Assembly (NCBI GenBank): GCA_002344125.1 | Contig: DDTQ01000011.1 | Span: 765,245-829,244 of the forward strand | From: Ignavibacteria bacterium UBA2360 | GTDB lineage: Bacteria > Bacteroidota > Ignavibacteria > Tepidaquicellales > OLB5 | Length of the DNA: 64,000 bases | Direction of reading: 5' to 3' | In this document: piece by piece, positions 17,219 to 25,853 of the stretch | Numbering within the stretch: the first letter of the stretch is position 1 | How the letters are laid out: each line of letters opens with the position of its first letter | Made by a program: the position numbers and the translations under genes | Notes under the pieces: model-generated | Told to the model about the DNA's origin: nothing | Databases searched by the model: none | What the model saw: only the letters and a program-made list of their open reading frames with translations

Positions 17219-17548
17219 ATGTCAAACGCGGCAGCAGAAAAAATAATACTCGGCAAAACGCTTGCAATAGACGCAGACGGAAATCTTGTAAATATGGCAG
17301 ACTGGAATGAAGAGATAGCCGGCGAACTTGCCAAAGAAGAGGGTATTGCTGAGCTTAACGGGCAGCATTGGCAGGTTATAAATTTCATGAGGAAAGTTTA
17401 TTCTGAAACAGGTGATTCATCTTCTATCAGAAAGTTAACAAAGGAAAGCGGTGTTGATACCAAAACGCTTTACGCATTGTTTCCCAAGGGACCCGCTAAA
17501 AAAGCGGCAAGAATTGCCGGTCTTCCAAAGCCAAAGGGATGCATTTAA
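17219..17548 (+). CDS. DsrC/TusE-family sulfur carrier protein
   Basis: This 109-residue protein is of the DsrC/TusE family, small sulfur-relay proteins that carry persulfide or trisulfide on a C-terminal arm. The family core (WNEEIAGELAKEEGI, LNGQHWQVINFMRKVY) and the ending AGLPKPKGCI are clear, with the essential Cys108 as penultimate residue. The second Cys of true DsrC, about 11 residues upstream, is replaced (the site reads KKAARIAG), so it should act like a single-Cys carrier of the TusE kind. GGAGG lies ahead of the start, overlapping the end of the SQR-like gene. Its position between SQR-like and DsrE-like genes suggests transfer of sulfide-derived sulfur. Confidence 0.88.
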   Translation: MSNAAAEKIILGKTLAIDADGNLVNMADWNEEIAGELAKEEGIAELNGQHWQVINFMRKVYSETGDSSSIRKLTKESGVDTKTLYALFPKGPAKKAARIAGLPKPKGCI

Positions 17549-17636
17549 GCAGTTTACAATTATCAATGAGCAATCAGCAATAAAAGATAAATAGCAGCAA
17601 CAACTAAACAAAAAGCCGGAAAATTCAGGTGTTAAG

Positions 17637-18131
17637 ATGTCACAAAATAAAGTCGTGGAAAATAATTACGAACCAATAAAAAAAGTATCAATTATTGTTT
17701 CTAAGGGGTCACTTGAAGGAGTTTACCCGGGATTGATCATGGCCAACGGCGCGCGGATGGAAGGGATTGAGGCTAATCTGTTTTTTACCTTTTTTGGAAT
17801 GGAAGCCATCATAAATAAAAAGATGGATCACTTAAAAGTAGCTACAGTCGGAAATCCCGCAATGCATATGCCAACCCTGATAGGCTCTCTGCCGGGAATG
17901 AGCGCGCTAGCAACGCATATGATGGAAAAAGAAATGGAAAAGATAGATATTCCGCCTGTAAGAGAGTTTCTTGAGATGATACACGATGCAGGATGTAACA
18001 TTTATGCCTGCAAGGCTTCTGTGGATATGTTTCATTTAAAGAAAAGTGATTTTTGTGAACAGGTTGATGATATTATAACGGTTGGAGAGTTTTACGAAAA
18101 ATCAGCCGGTGCAAGTATTATATTTACATAG
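17637..18131 (+). CDS. DsrE/DsrF-like family protein (DsrE2 type)
   Basis: This 164-residue protein has a Rossmann-like DsrE fold: VSIIVSKGSLEGVYPGLIMANGAR at the start, an ANLFFTFFGMEAI strand-helix, and the Cys-containing loop AGCNIYACKASVDMF. Cys120, Cys125 and Cys140 are candidates for persulfide carriage, with Cys125 in the usual active-site position. DsrE2 proteins pass sulfane sulfur to TusA- or DsrC-type carriers. It lies 88 bases after the DsrC-like gene and is likely part of the same transcript. Partner assignment is inferred from context. Confidence 0.85.
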   Translation: MSQNKVVENNYEPIKKVSIIVSKGSLEGVYPGLIMANGARMEGIEANLFFTFFGMEAIINKKMDHLKVATVGNPAMHMPTLIGSLPGMSALATHMMEKEMEKIDIPPVREFLEMIHDAGCNIYACKASVDMFHLKKSDFCEQVDDIITVGEFYEKSAGASIIFT

Positions 18132-18327
18132 TGTTAAGTAAATGAGCTTGTAATATAAATAATTACACTATTATAGTATAAAGTATACTAACTTCTAACG
18201 TATTTACGGTGTAATTTTGTACAAGAAGAAAATTGCAGGCCTTCCTTTATAGCGCTCTTTTAAAAAAGTAAGTTACACGGATTCGGTTTGCAATGATGCA
18301 TTTAAAACTTTTACTTAATTAAAACTT

Positions 18328-19593
18328 ATGAAAATGTACTCCTTATTTAGATTTATTGCCCTTTTGATCTTCACTACTTCGCTGTTTACCGGCATTGTAT
18401 ATGCTCAGCAGGAAGATGACCCGGATAACCCGAGGACCTGGAAATACTTTAAAGTCTTTGCAAGGGCAGAAGATGACAGTATTTTTATTACCGCTCAGGA
18501 TGATATGGGCATAGAGCCCAAACTTGAAAGTTATACAATTGTTGTAAACCTGGTAGATGGCAATGCGCAGAATCAGTTTGTTATGCTGGGTGATGAATCT
18601 GACCCTTCCGCGCAGCGATACGCATGGAGCCAGCTTTCCAAGAAAGTACAGGATGGTTTGATAAACTGGACAGGAACAAACAAAGAGAATCTGAATGCGA
18701 AAAGACTGGATTATGCCAGTGTATTCCTGGATGTTATCAGGCAGATAAAGATAAAAGAATTTGTAGCTCCGCCAAAAAGAGAAAGGACTATCAGAAGCAC
18801 CACGGCATATATAAATCCGTACTTCCAGCTCTTTGGTGGTGAAAGACTGGGTATTCCGTTAAAAAGATCAATTGGTTTTACCTTCGGGATTGGCAACAAA
18901 TACAGCGCGCCGTTTGAAAGTGACCTTGTTAGTGTGGGAATGAATATTATAGGCGTCAGCATAAATTACAATACAACCATTGATAATCTGAATACTCATA
19001 CTTTCGATCCGGAAACAGGAGATAATTACCCGTGGAAGCAGTATAACAATATATTTTCACCTCTCAGGGCTATAGAGCTCAGTTATGTTATTCCGCTTGG
19101 TAACTTTCTTGAAGTAGGAGTACTGAGTGATATCAAGTTTGGCAAACATACGACCGGATCACTTGGACCGCCCAACATTTTTTATGAGAACGGAGATTCA
19201 TCAAAACCGATGCCGAATAATGTTTTAAGAGGAACGTATCTTAATGCGGAGTTCCGCTACCCGTTCAGAATGTTCGGATCGACGCGAACACAGGTTTACG
19301 CGGCATACTACGCCAACGAAATGAATATCGGTTTAATAACCAGGGAAAGCCGTTTGGCGGGAGCTGTATTTGATTTCAGAACAAATATTACACTGAAAAA
19401 GATAAGAAACTTCCAGATATTGCTTGAAGTAATGGTATCAAATATTGGAGAAGGTTTCGCGCTGAACTCCTTTGCATTTGGTCCTTCAGTAAGACTTTCT
19501 AAAACCGATAAAGGAAGTTTTGGCGTTATTACAGCATTCATAAACGCAAGATTTAAACTGGGTGATTTTTTTGATGAACGGGAAAAAAAGTAA
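18328..19593 (+). CDS. predicted outer-membrane beta-barrel protein, unknown function
   Basis: This 421-residue protein has a signal peptide (cleavage near VYAQQ, residue 26). A soluble N-terminal part to about residue 155 is followed by a region rich in alternating amphipathic strands with aromatic ends (TTAYINPYFQLFGG, IGFTFGIGNKY, TQVYAAYYANEM, FGVITAFINARFKLGDFF), typical of an outer-membrane barrel. I recognise no family. It lies between the sulfur cluster and the CoA-transferase gene. The 196 bases upstream contain a TAGTATA/TATACTA dyad (18174-18190). Confidence 0.7.
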   Translation: MKMYSLFRFIALLIFTTSLFTGIVYAQQEDDPDNPRTWKYFKVFARAEDDSIFITAQDDMGIEPKLESYTIVVNLVDGNAQNQFVMLGDESDPSAQRYAWSQLSKKVQDGLINWTGTNKENLNAKRLDYASVFLDVIRQIKIKEFVAPPKRERTIRSTTAYINPYFQLFGGERLGIPLKRSIGFTFGIGNKYSAPFESDLVSVGMNIIGVSINYNTTIDNLNTHTFDPETGDNYPWKQYNNIFSPLRAIELSYVIPLGNFLEVGVLSDIKFGKHTTGSLGPPNIFYENGDSSKPMPNNVLRGTYLNAEFRYPFRMFGSTRTQVYAAYYANEMNIGLITRESRLAGAVFDFRTNITLKKIRNFQILLEVMVSNIGEGFALNSFAFGPSVRLSKTDKGSFGVITAFINARFKLGDFFDEREKK

Positions 19594-19667
19594 TTTTGTA
19601 ATACAAGAGTTTTAGCTTCATTAAAAAATATTACTTAATTCAATATTATATATAGTTACAGGAGAAA

Positions 19668-21017
19668 ATGGCTGTGTTAAACAAAATTAAAGAACAATCT
19701 AACCGAACGAAGGAAAAATACTCGCAAAAGTATGTAACCCCGGAAGAAGCAGTTAAAGTAATTAAATCAAATGATCGTATTTATGTACAATCAGGATGCG
19801 CATATCCGCAGAGGCTTGTGGAAGCGATGGTTGCGCGCGCTCCGGAGCTTTTTGATGTAGAGCTTTGCCACTTAATGGTATTTGGCGAAGCGCCTTACAT
19901 GAAACCGGAAATGGAAGGGCATTTCAGGCATAACGGGTTCTTTCTTGGCGGAAATACAAGAAAGCATGTAAATGCCGGCAAAGCTGATTTTATGCCAATT
20001 TTCCTTTCAGAAATACCATACCTGATAAAACATGATACAAAACACAAAGTAGATGTAGTTTTTATCCAGGTTTCACCGCCTGATATGCACGGTTTCTGCA
20101 GTATGGGAGTTGCGGTGGATTGTACTAAAGCCGCGGTACATGTAGCAAAATATGTTATTGCGCAGATAAATCCCAGGATGCCAAGGGTACACGGTGATAG
20201 TTTCATTCATATTAACGATATTGATTTCGCGTTTGAGTATGAACAGCCGCTGCAGGAATTACCCGGGATGCATGCCGAAAAGGATCCCGAAGAAACAAAG
20301 GTTTTCGAAAAGATAGGGCAAAATATTGCTGATCTTATTGAAGATGGTTCTACCCTGCAAATGGGAATTGGCGCAATACCCGATGCCGTACTTGCAAGGC
20401 TTACTGACAGAAAAGATCTTGGTATTCACACAGAAATGTTCAGTGATGGAGCAATTCCGCTGATTGAAAGCGGTGTTATTAACTGTGATAAAAAGACTTT
20501 GCTTCGCGGAAAGATAGTAACCTCATTTGTTCTTGGATCGCACAAGCTGTTTGAATATATCCACGAGAATCCGTTTGTTGAAATGAGAACTACTGAATTT
20601 GTTAATGATCCGTTCACTATAGCAAGAAACGATAAAATGATCGCGATAAATTCATGCCTTCAGGTTGATATGACCGGGCAGGTATGTTCTGATTCCATAG
20701 GCTACAATTTCTACAGTGGTTTTGGCGGGCAGGTTGATTTCATACGCGGCGCGGCGCGCTCTAAAGGCGGTAAGCCTATCATTGCGCTGCAATCGACTGC
20801 TAAGAAAGGTACTATCTCACGTATTGTACCAAGGCTGGAAGAAGGCGCGGGTGTAACTACATCACGAGGTGATGTTCACTGGGTTGTAACCGAATACGGC
20901 GCTGTTGACCTTCATGGTATGAATGTCCGTGAAAGAGTTCATGCCCTGATAAATATTGCTCATCCTGATTTCCGGGAAGAAATTGAAAGAGCTGCAAAAG
21001 AAAAAAAATATATCTGA
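19668..21017 (+). CDS. acetyl-CoA hydrolase/transferase family protein
   Basis: This 449-residue enzyme belongs to the acyl-CoA hydrolase/CoA-transferase family that includes acetyl-CoA:succinate and 4-hydroxybutyrate CoA-transferases. Family marks are GIGAIPDAV (about residue 231), the catalytic Glu256 in GIHTEMFSDG, GFGGQVDFIRGA and the C-terminal VVTEYGAVDLHGMNVRERVHALI. It would move CoA between acetyl-CoA and an organic acid, consistent with acetate metabolism. The exact substrate is not resolved. A GGAG ribosome-binding site precedes the ATG, and an OsmC gene follows after 18 bases. Confidence 0.9.
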   Translation: MAVLNKIKEQSNRTKEKYSQKYVTPEEAVKVIKSNDRIYVQSGCAYPQRLVEAMVARAPELFDVELCHLMVFGEAPYMKPEMEGHFRHNGFFLGGNTRKHVNAGKADFMPIFLSEIPYLIKHDTKHKVDVVFIQVSPPDMHGFCSMGVAVDCTKAAVHVAKYVIAQINPRMPRVHGDSFIHINDIDFAFEYEQPLQELPGMHAEKDPEETKVFEKIGQNIADLIEDGSTLQMGIGAIPDAVLARLTDRKDLGIHTEMFSDGAIPLIESGVINCDKKTLLRGKIVTSFVLGSHKLFEYIHENPFVEMRTTEFVNDPFTIARNDKMIAINSCLQVDMTGQVCSDSIGYNFYSGFGGQVDFIRGAARSKGGKPIIALQSTAKKGTISRIVPRLEEGAGVTTSRGDVHWVVTEYGAVDLHGMNVRERVHALINIAHPDFREEIERAAKEKKYI

Positions 21018-21035
21018 TATAACTTCTTAATAGAT

Positions 21036-21443
21036 ATGACTAAAACTGCAAGTGTGAAATGGATTGATGGATTTAAGCTTGAAGGTACTACCGATAGCGG
21101 AAAAACCGTTATGATGGATTCCGGTGAAAACGCGTCCGCGGCTTCGCCCGCGCAGCTTTTGCTGCAGGCACTCGCGGGATGCACTATGATGGATTGCGTG
21201 CTCATAATCGGGAAAGCAAGGAAGAAGATCGATAAATTTTGGGTTGATGTTACCGCTGAGGAATCTGAAGGGCATCCAAAGGTATTCACAAAATTTCACC
21301 TGACATATAATTTTTATGGGAATGAACTTGACAGCGATGTAATAGAAAGAGCAATTAAACTTTCTGAAGAGAAATACTGCCGTGTGCATGCAATGCTGCA
21401 CAAAGCAGCTGAGATCAGTTCTTCATATAATCTGAACAAATGA
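21036..21443 (+). CDS. OsmC family peroxiredoxin-like protein
   Basis: This 135-residue OsmC-like protein has both reactive cysteines in context: LLLQALAGCTMMD (Cys about 50) and EEKYCRVHAML (Cys about 112). OsmC/Ohr proteins reduce organic hydroperoxides through these thiols. It is 18 bases downstream of the CoA-transferase family gene and likely shares its transcript. A second OsmC protein is at 29032-29481. Which subfamily it belongs to (OsmC, Ohr or YhfA) is not settled. Confidence 0.88.
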   Translation: MTKTASVKWIDGFKLEGTTDSGKTVMMDSGENASAASPAQLLLQALAGCTMMDCVLIIGKARKKIDKFWVDVTAEESEGHPKVFTKFHLTYNFYGNELDSDVIERAIKLSEEKYCRVHAMLHKAAEISSSYNLNK

Positions 21444-21497
21444 ACTTAGAATTAATATCATTTGTTAAGATTTAGTGAGGAATTATCTCAATTATAA

Positions 21498-21566
21498 GTT
21501 TGCCGAAAGGTAAACACAGCCAGCCCCCGTAATATCCTGATAATTGGATGTTTCGGGGGCATTTTC
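21498..21566 (+). other. structured intergenic element, terminator-like
   Basis: A GTTTGCC-GAAA-GGTAAAC hairpin with a GNRA tetraloop (21498-21515) is followed by GCCCCCG (21523-21529) pairing with CGGGGGC (21554-21560), with an inner ATCC/GGAT stem. The trailing T run is weak (ATTTTCTT). It may terminate the OsmC transcript or be part of a leader for the downstream porin. I could not match it to a known riboswitch class. Confidence 0.5.
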
Positions 21567-21662
21567 TTAACTAAAACTTAACAAAAAATTTACATTTGCT
21601 TAACGGGTTAACTTTAATTTTACATTTATTATTAAGAACTTAACTCAAAATTAATGTACTTT

Positions 21663-22727
21663 ATGAAAAGAGTGATCTTGTTGTTTATTGTTGTTCTGTT
21701 TGCCGCCCCGGCTATAGTCTCACAGGATAAAAAGCCCGTTGAAACAGGCGGTAAGTTATGGGGTTATGTGTTTGGTGATTATTTTTTCAAGGCTGCCGGG
21801 GATTCGACCGGAAGCGGGACGCAGTATTCATCTTATGGTAATTCTTACCAGGGATTCGAAATACGCAGGGCTTATTTAGGATATGACTACACATTCAATG
21901 ATAAGTTCAGTTCACAGTTTTTGCTTGAAGGAAATGATAAGATATTAACAAGTACCAGGCTGGGTCTGTTCATAAAAACAGCTTTTGTAGAGTGGAAAGC
22001 GTTTGAAAGAGTAAGTTTCGCAATCGGCCTTGTCCCCACTCCAACATGGAGCTGGGCATTGAATGAAAAAGCCTGGAACTACCGTTCCGTTGAAAAAACT
22101 ATTATTGATATGCGGGGTCTTGGTATTGCAAGTGATCTGGGTGTAAGCGCGCGCGGGAAATTTGATAAAGCAGGTAATTATGGTTTTAATGTAATGATAG
22201 GCAACGGCAACGGCCAGAAGCCTGAAATGAACAAGTATAAAAAATATTACGGTAACCTGTTTGCCAAACCGGTAAAGGGCTTGCAGATGGAAGTTTACGG
22301 TGATTATGAACCTGCCGCTGATGATAAAAATAAAACAACGCTGAAAGGCTTCGTAGGATATACCTATGAGAAGTTTAACTTTGGAGTAGAAGCGTTTCAG
22401 CAGACCCAAAAAAATGCCGGCGGAACAGATATTGATGTCGTTCCCTTTGGGATAAGCGGATTTATCTGGGGCAATCTGCTGGGCAGGGAAAATAAACCTG
22501 TGCTGAATGTATTTGCCAGGTATGATATGTATGACCCTGATACCAAGAATGATTCAGTTGGTTACAAAGAGAACTTTATTACCGTTGGTCTTGATTACAT
22601 GCCTATTGAAAATGTTCACTTCATGCCAAATGTTTGGGTAAACTCTTATAAAGCGAAAAATTCCGCAGCTACCGAGCGCAAAGCTGATGTAGTTGCCAGA
22701 ATGACATTTTATTTTGTATTCAAATAA
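21663..22727 (+). CDS. outer-membrane porin-like beta-barrel protein
   Basis: This ~354-residue protein has a signal peptide (MKRVILLFIVVLFAAPAIVSQ) and a barrel of alternating strands with the opening GYVFGDYFF and IRRAYLGYDYTFNDKFSSQF, as in OprO/OprP-like porins. It is a close paralogue of the protein encoded at 22987-24057; both share GYRSVEKT/NYRSVEKT, MIGNGNG/MIGNGTG, MYDPDT and ENFIT-GLDYMPI motifs. An in-frame ATG three codons upstream (21654) is an alternative start. It ends at a strong terminator, so it is separate from the nrf operon. Substrate unknown; small anions such as nitrite are a guess from context. Confidence 0.82.
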   Translation: MKRVILLFIVVLFAAPAIVSQDKKPVETGGKLWGYVFGDYFFKAAGDSTGSGTQYSSYGNSYQGFEIRRAYLGYDYTFNDKFSSQFLLEGNDKILTSTRLGLFIKTAFVEWKAFERVSFAIGLVPTPTWSWALNEKAWNYRSVEKTIIDMRGLGIASDLGVSARGKFDKAGNYGFNVMIGNGNGQKPEMNKYKKYYGNLFAKPVKGLQMEVYGDYEPAADDKNKTTLKGFVGYTYEKFNFGVEAFQQTQKNAGGTDIDVVPFGISGFIWGNLLGRENKPVLNVFARYDMYDPDTKNDSVGYKENFITVGLDYMPIENVHFMPNVWVNSYKAKNSAATERKADVVARMTFYFVFK

Positions 22728-22752
22728 GGTTAGTAAAAATTCAGGATGATTT

Positions 22753-22776
22753 AAAGGGGCGTTAGCCCCTTTTTTT
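22753..22776 (+). terminator. intrinsic terminator after first porin gene
   Basis: An 8-bp stem (22753-22760 with 22765-22772) with a GTTA loop is followed by a T run to 22776. Confidence 0.88.
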
Positions 22777-22792
22777 ATTGACTTAAGTCAAT
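22777..22792. promoter_or_regulatory. palindromic operator copy A (ATTGACTTAAGTCAAT)
   Basis: This perfect 16-base palindrome is identical to the one at 22921-22936. The TTGAC-N4-GTCAA form resembles operators of CRP/FNR-family regulators (FNR/DNR consensus TTGAT-N4-ATCAA). It directly abuts the terminator of the first porin gene. Confidence 0.55.
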
Positions 22793-22805
22793 TGGATTTA
22801 CCTTA

Positions 22806-22892
22806 ATTATGATGATATTAGTATTGTCATCATAATAAATCGATGGTAATCCTGTATCAAACTGCCGTCCGGATTAGAAATAATCCGGACGG
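22806..22892. other. two further inverted repeats in the nrf-operon upstream region
   Basis: ATTATGATGA (22806-22815) pairs with 22827-22836. CCGTCCGGATTA (22865-22876) pairs perfectly with 22881-22892 around a GAAA loop. No T tract follows either, so they are more likely regulatory or leader RNA structures than terminators. Confidence 0.5.
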
Positions 22893-22920
22893 TATTTCAA
22901 AATTAATTATCATCTTATTC

Positions 22921-22936
22921 ATTGACTTAAGTCAAT
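22921..22936. promoter_or_regulatory. palindromic operator copy B (ATTGACTTAAGTCAAT)
   Basis: This second exact copy lies 144 bases from copy A and centres about 58 bases upstream of the ATG of the second porin, first gene of the porin-nrfH-nrfA operon. That position suits an activator of the CRP/FNR family responding to anaerobiosis or nitrogen oxides. Function is inferred. Confidence 0.6.
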
Positions 22937-22986
22937 TTATATGCGCCGTTTATTAGCTATTTTTGAGTATAATTAAGGAGATAATT

Positions 22987-24057
22987 ATGAAATATATAAC
23001 GACTTTTTTGATGGTTTCAATGATACTTTCATCCGGTTTTAATCCGATAAATTCACAGGATAAATCAACCTATAAACTTTCAGGGTATGTTTTTGGCGAT
23101 TACTTTTTTAAAGTGCAGGGTGATTCTTCCGGTTCACAAGGCGAATACTCGCCTTACAAAAAAGATTACCAGGCATTTGATATCAGGCGTGTAAATTTCA
23201 GTTATGAACATTCACTTTCAGATAATTTCACAGCGGGATTTTCACTTGAAGGAGGAAACAAATACCTTACAAACGGCAGGTTTTCAGTTATAATTAAAAC
23301 CGCTTACATTGAGTGGAAAAATATTTTTCAGGGTTCCAGCCTTGTAGCGGGTTACTTTCCAACACCTGCTTTTGCATGGGGAATTTCTGAAAAAATGTGG
23401 GGCTACCGGTCTGTTGAAAAAACCATCAGCGATTTCCGCAGTCTAACAACTGCCGTAGATATCGGTGTGGGTCTAAAGGGCAGCTTCGATAAGAACAAGC
23501 AGTACGGGTATTTTGTTATGATAGGTAATGGTACCGGCACAAAGCCTGAAAACAATAAGTACAAAAATTATTACGCTTCACTGGATGCAAAACCGGTTGA
23601 GAATTTGAACATTGAAGCTTATTCAGAGTATGAACCCGCGGCTGAAGATAAAAGCAAACTTACTTTTAAATGTGTACTCGCATATCAGACACCATATTAT
23701 ACAGTTGGAACGGAAGTAATACACCAGATAAAGAAAAATTCCGGTATAAACAACAGCAACGTGAATCCGTTTGGAATTTCAATGTACGCTCACGGTACAT
23801 TGATAAAAAATAAAAAAGACAAAACTCCGAAGCTGAACGCTTTCGCGAGATTTGATATGTATGATCCGGATACTAACCTGGATTCCGCCGGATTCAGAGA
23901 GAACTTCATTACCGCCGGACTTGATTATATGCCTATTCCATCTGTTCATTTTATGCCTAATATTTGGATAAATTCATATACAGATAAAAGCAGTGAAAAA
24001 TTGGAAAAAAAATCCGATATTGTTGCACGACTAACATTCTTCTATACATATAAATGA
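22987..24057 (+). CDS. outer-membrane porin-like protein, first gene of the nrf operon
   Basis: This 356-residue paralogue of the protein at 21663-22727 has a signal peptide (MKYITTFLMVSMILSSGFNPINSQ) and the same barrel pattern (GYVFGDYFFKVQGDSSG, IRRVNFSYEHSLSDNF, MYDPDTNLDSAG, FRENFITAGLDYMPI). I chose the ATG at 22987 because AAGGAG lies 6 bases upstream at 22975-22980; an in-frame TTG at 22963 precedes that site. Its stop overlaps the nrfH start (ATGA), so it is translationally coupled to nitrite reductase. This suggests a channel for nitrite entry or ammonium exit, which is inference. Confidence 0.85.
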   Translation: MKYITTFLMVSMILSSGFNPINSQDKSTYKLSGYVFGDYFFKVQGDSSGSQGEYSPYKKDYQAFDIRRVNFSYEHSLSDNFTAGFSLEGGNKYLTNGRFSVIIKTAYIEWKNIFQGSSLVAGYFPTPAFAWGISEKMWGYRSVEKTISDFRSLTTAVDIGVGLKGSFDKNKQYGYFVMIGNGTGTKPENNKYKNYYASLDAKPVENLNIEAYSEYEPAAEDKSKLTFKCVLAYQTPYYTVGTEVIHQIKKNSGINNSNVNPFGISMYAHGTLIKNKKDKTPKLNAFARFDMYDPDTNLDSAGFRENFITAGLDYMPIPSVHFMPNIWINSYTDKSSEKLEKKSDIVARLTFFYTYK

Positions 24058-24497
24058 TAAGATCATATTTAATATTATCAGTTTGTATAGGAGTTATTGT
24101 CGGGTTGGGCTCTGCTACATTCTACTATGCCAAAGGGTATTCTTACATGCTTGATGACCCTGCAGCCTGCAATAACTGTCATGTAATGAATGACCAGTAT
24201 TATTCGTGGCAAAAATCCTCGCATCGTTCTGTTGCTACCTGCAATGACTGCCATACACCAAATACAACGATCGGCAAATACACTGTAAAGGCCATTAACG
24301 GCTGGAATCACAGCTATGCTTTTACATCTGATGATTACCATAAACCTATCAGGATAAACAAAATGAACATGGAAGTAGCAGAAGAGAACTGCCGGCGCTG
24401 CCATGATATGCTTACTCATAATATCACTTTCCATGAAACCGATGACACCAAGATACAGTGTACATCCTGTCATTTGAGTGTTGGACATACAAAATAA
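24054..24497 (+). CDS. nrfH: cytochrome c nitrite reductase small subunit (membrane quinol oxidase)
   Basis: NrfH takes electrons from menaquinol and feeds them to NrfA at the outer face of the cytoplasmic membrane. The 147-residue protein has one N-terminal membrane anchor (residues 5-26) and four haem c motifs: CNNCH (39-43), CNDCH (63-67), CRRCH (113-117) and CTSCH (136-140). This is the NapC/NrfH/NirT layout. Its ATG overlaps the porin stop, and nrfA starts 20 bases later. The family's usual Met ligand of the first haem could be Met45, just after that motif. Confidence 0.95.
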   Translation: MIRSYLILSVCIGVIVGLGSATFYYAKGYSYMLDDPAACNNCHVMNDQYYSWQKSSHRSVATCNDCHTPNTTIGKYTVKAINGWNHSYAFTSDDYHKPIRINKMNMEVAEENCRRCHDMLTHNITFHETDDTKIQCTSCHLSVGHTK

Positions 24498-24517
24498 TTT
24501 TAAAAAAATAACGCAAA

Positions 24518-25828
24518 ATGGAACAAAATAAAAAAGAAAAGTTATTCAGCGCAAAGTATCTGGTAATGTTTTTTATTACCGCTCTTGTAACAGCAGGTAT
24601 TACCTTATTGCTGGTGAATATTTTTGAAAAGAAACAGGAAGCAACTTTATATCCTTCGGTTTTTAAACCTGTAGGTGATGAAGAAGTTGACCCGAAGGTA
24701 TGGGGAGAAAATTTTCCGTTTGAATATGATACATATAAGAAAACAGAAACAAACGAAGGTCAGACTTTTTACGGCGGCAGTGATAACTACCAGAAGCTTG
24801 ATAAATATCCAAACCTGAAGATATTGTTTTCGGGTAATCCTTTTTCAAAGGATTACCGTGAAGAGCGCGGGCATTATTGGGCAATCACAGATGTTAAAGA
24901 AACAGAAAGAATAAATGATAAGACTCCGAATACCTGTATAACCTGCAAAAGCTCCAGCGTAGCGGTAGATATAAAGAAAATGGGACCTGAAAATTTCTAT
25001 AAAGCAATGTTTAAAGATGTAGGCGCCCATTATGATAAAAGCATCGGCTGCCTGGATTGCCATGACCCAAAGACAATGGCGTTAAGGATCAGCCGGCCCG
25101 CATTTATTGAGGCGATGGAAAGAAGGGGAATTGATGTTACGAAAGCTTCGCGCCAGGAAATGAGAAGTTATGTTTGCGGACAGTGCCATGTTGAGTATTA
25201 TTTTAAAGGTGATGGCAAATATCTCACTTTCCCCTGGGATAAAGGTCTGCAGATAGACAGCATAGAAGCCTATTATGATGAAGTTAATTTCAATGACTGG
25301 ACTCATGAAACAACCGGCTCGCCAATGTTAAAGATGCAGCATCCTGAATTTGAAACATGGTCAACCGGTATTCACGCCAAAAGCGGAGTTAGCTGCGCTG
25401 ATTGCCACATGCCGTATGTAAAGAACGGTTCAGTGAAAGTAACCGATCACTGGATCAGGAGTCCACTTAAAAATGTAAACAACGCCTGCCAAACTTGCCA
25501 CAAATGGAGTGAACAGGAAATGGTAAACCGCGTTAAGACTATTCAGGACAGGACTTATGAAACAATGTACAGAACAGAGCTGGCAATTATTGATGCAATT
25601 AATGCAATTAAAGCGGCTAAAGATGCCGGCGCAACTGATGAGCAGCTGAAAGAAGCAAGAAAGCTTCACAGGCGTGCGCAGTTACGGTGGGATTTTGTTG
25701 CAGCTGAAAATTCAATGGGATTCCATTCGCCCCAGGAAACCCTGAAAACTCTGAGTAATGCAATAGATTACGCGCGACAATCACAGCTTGCGGCTGAAAG
25801 GCTGATGAAGAATGTTGCTGTGAAATGA
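24518..25828 (+). CDS. nrfA: cytochrome c nitrite reductase catalytic subunit (ammonia-forming)
   Basis: NrfA reduces nitrite to ammonium with six electrons in the periplasm. The 436-residue protein has an N-terminal hydrophobic segment (residues 14-35) and five haem sites: the diagnostic catalytic CITCK (140-144, Lys-ligated) and CLDCH (178-182), CGQCH (220-224), CADCH (293-297) and CQTCH (324-328). The KMQHPEFETWSTGIH segment carries the conserved His and the Ca2+-site neighbourhood. The C-terminal helices (about 340-430) form the dimer interface. It closes the porin-nrfH-nrfA operon and is followed by a terminator. Confidence 0.96.
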   Translation: MEQNKKEKLFSAKYLVMFFITALVTAGITLLLVNIFEKKQEATLYPSVFKPVGDEEVDPKVWGENFPFEYDTYKKTETNEGQTFYGGSDNYQKLDKYPNLKILFSGNPFSKDYREERGHYWAITDVKETERINDKTPNTCITCKSSSVAVDIKKMGPENFYKAMFKDVGAHYDKSIGCLDCHDPKTMALRISRPAFIEAMERRGIDVTKASRQEMRSYVCGQCHVEYYFKGDGKYLTFPWDKGLQIDSIEAYYDEVNFNDWTHETTGSPMLKMQHPEFETWSTGIHAKSGVSCADCHMPYVKNGSVKVTDHWIRSPLKNVNNACQTCHKWSEQEMVNRVKTIQDRTYETMYRTELAIIDAINAIKAAKDAGATDEQLKEARKLHRRAQLRWDFVAAENSMGFHSPQETLKTLSNAIDYARQSQLAAERLMKNVAVK

Positions 25829-25853
25829 TTTGTTGAATACATAGAAATAAAAG

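Noticed and set aside
21498..21566. Cyclic-di-GMP or cobalamin riboswitch
   Set aside because: The conserved cores of these classes could not be matched; only scattered short similarities were found.
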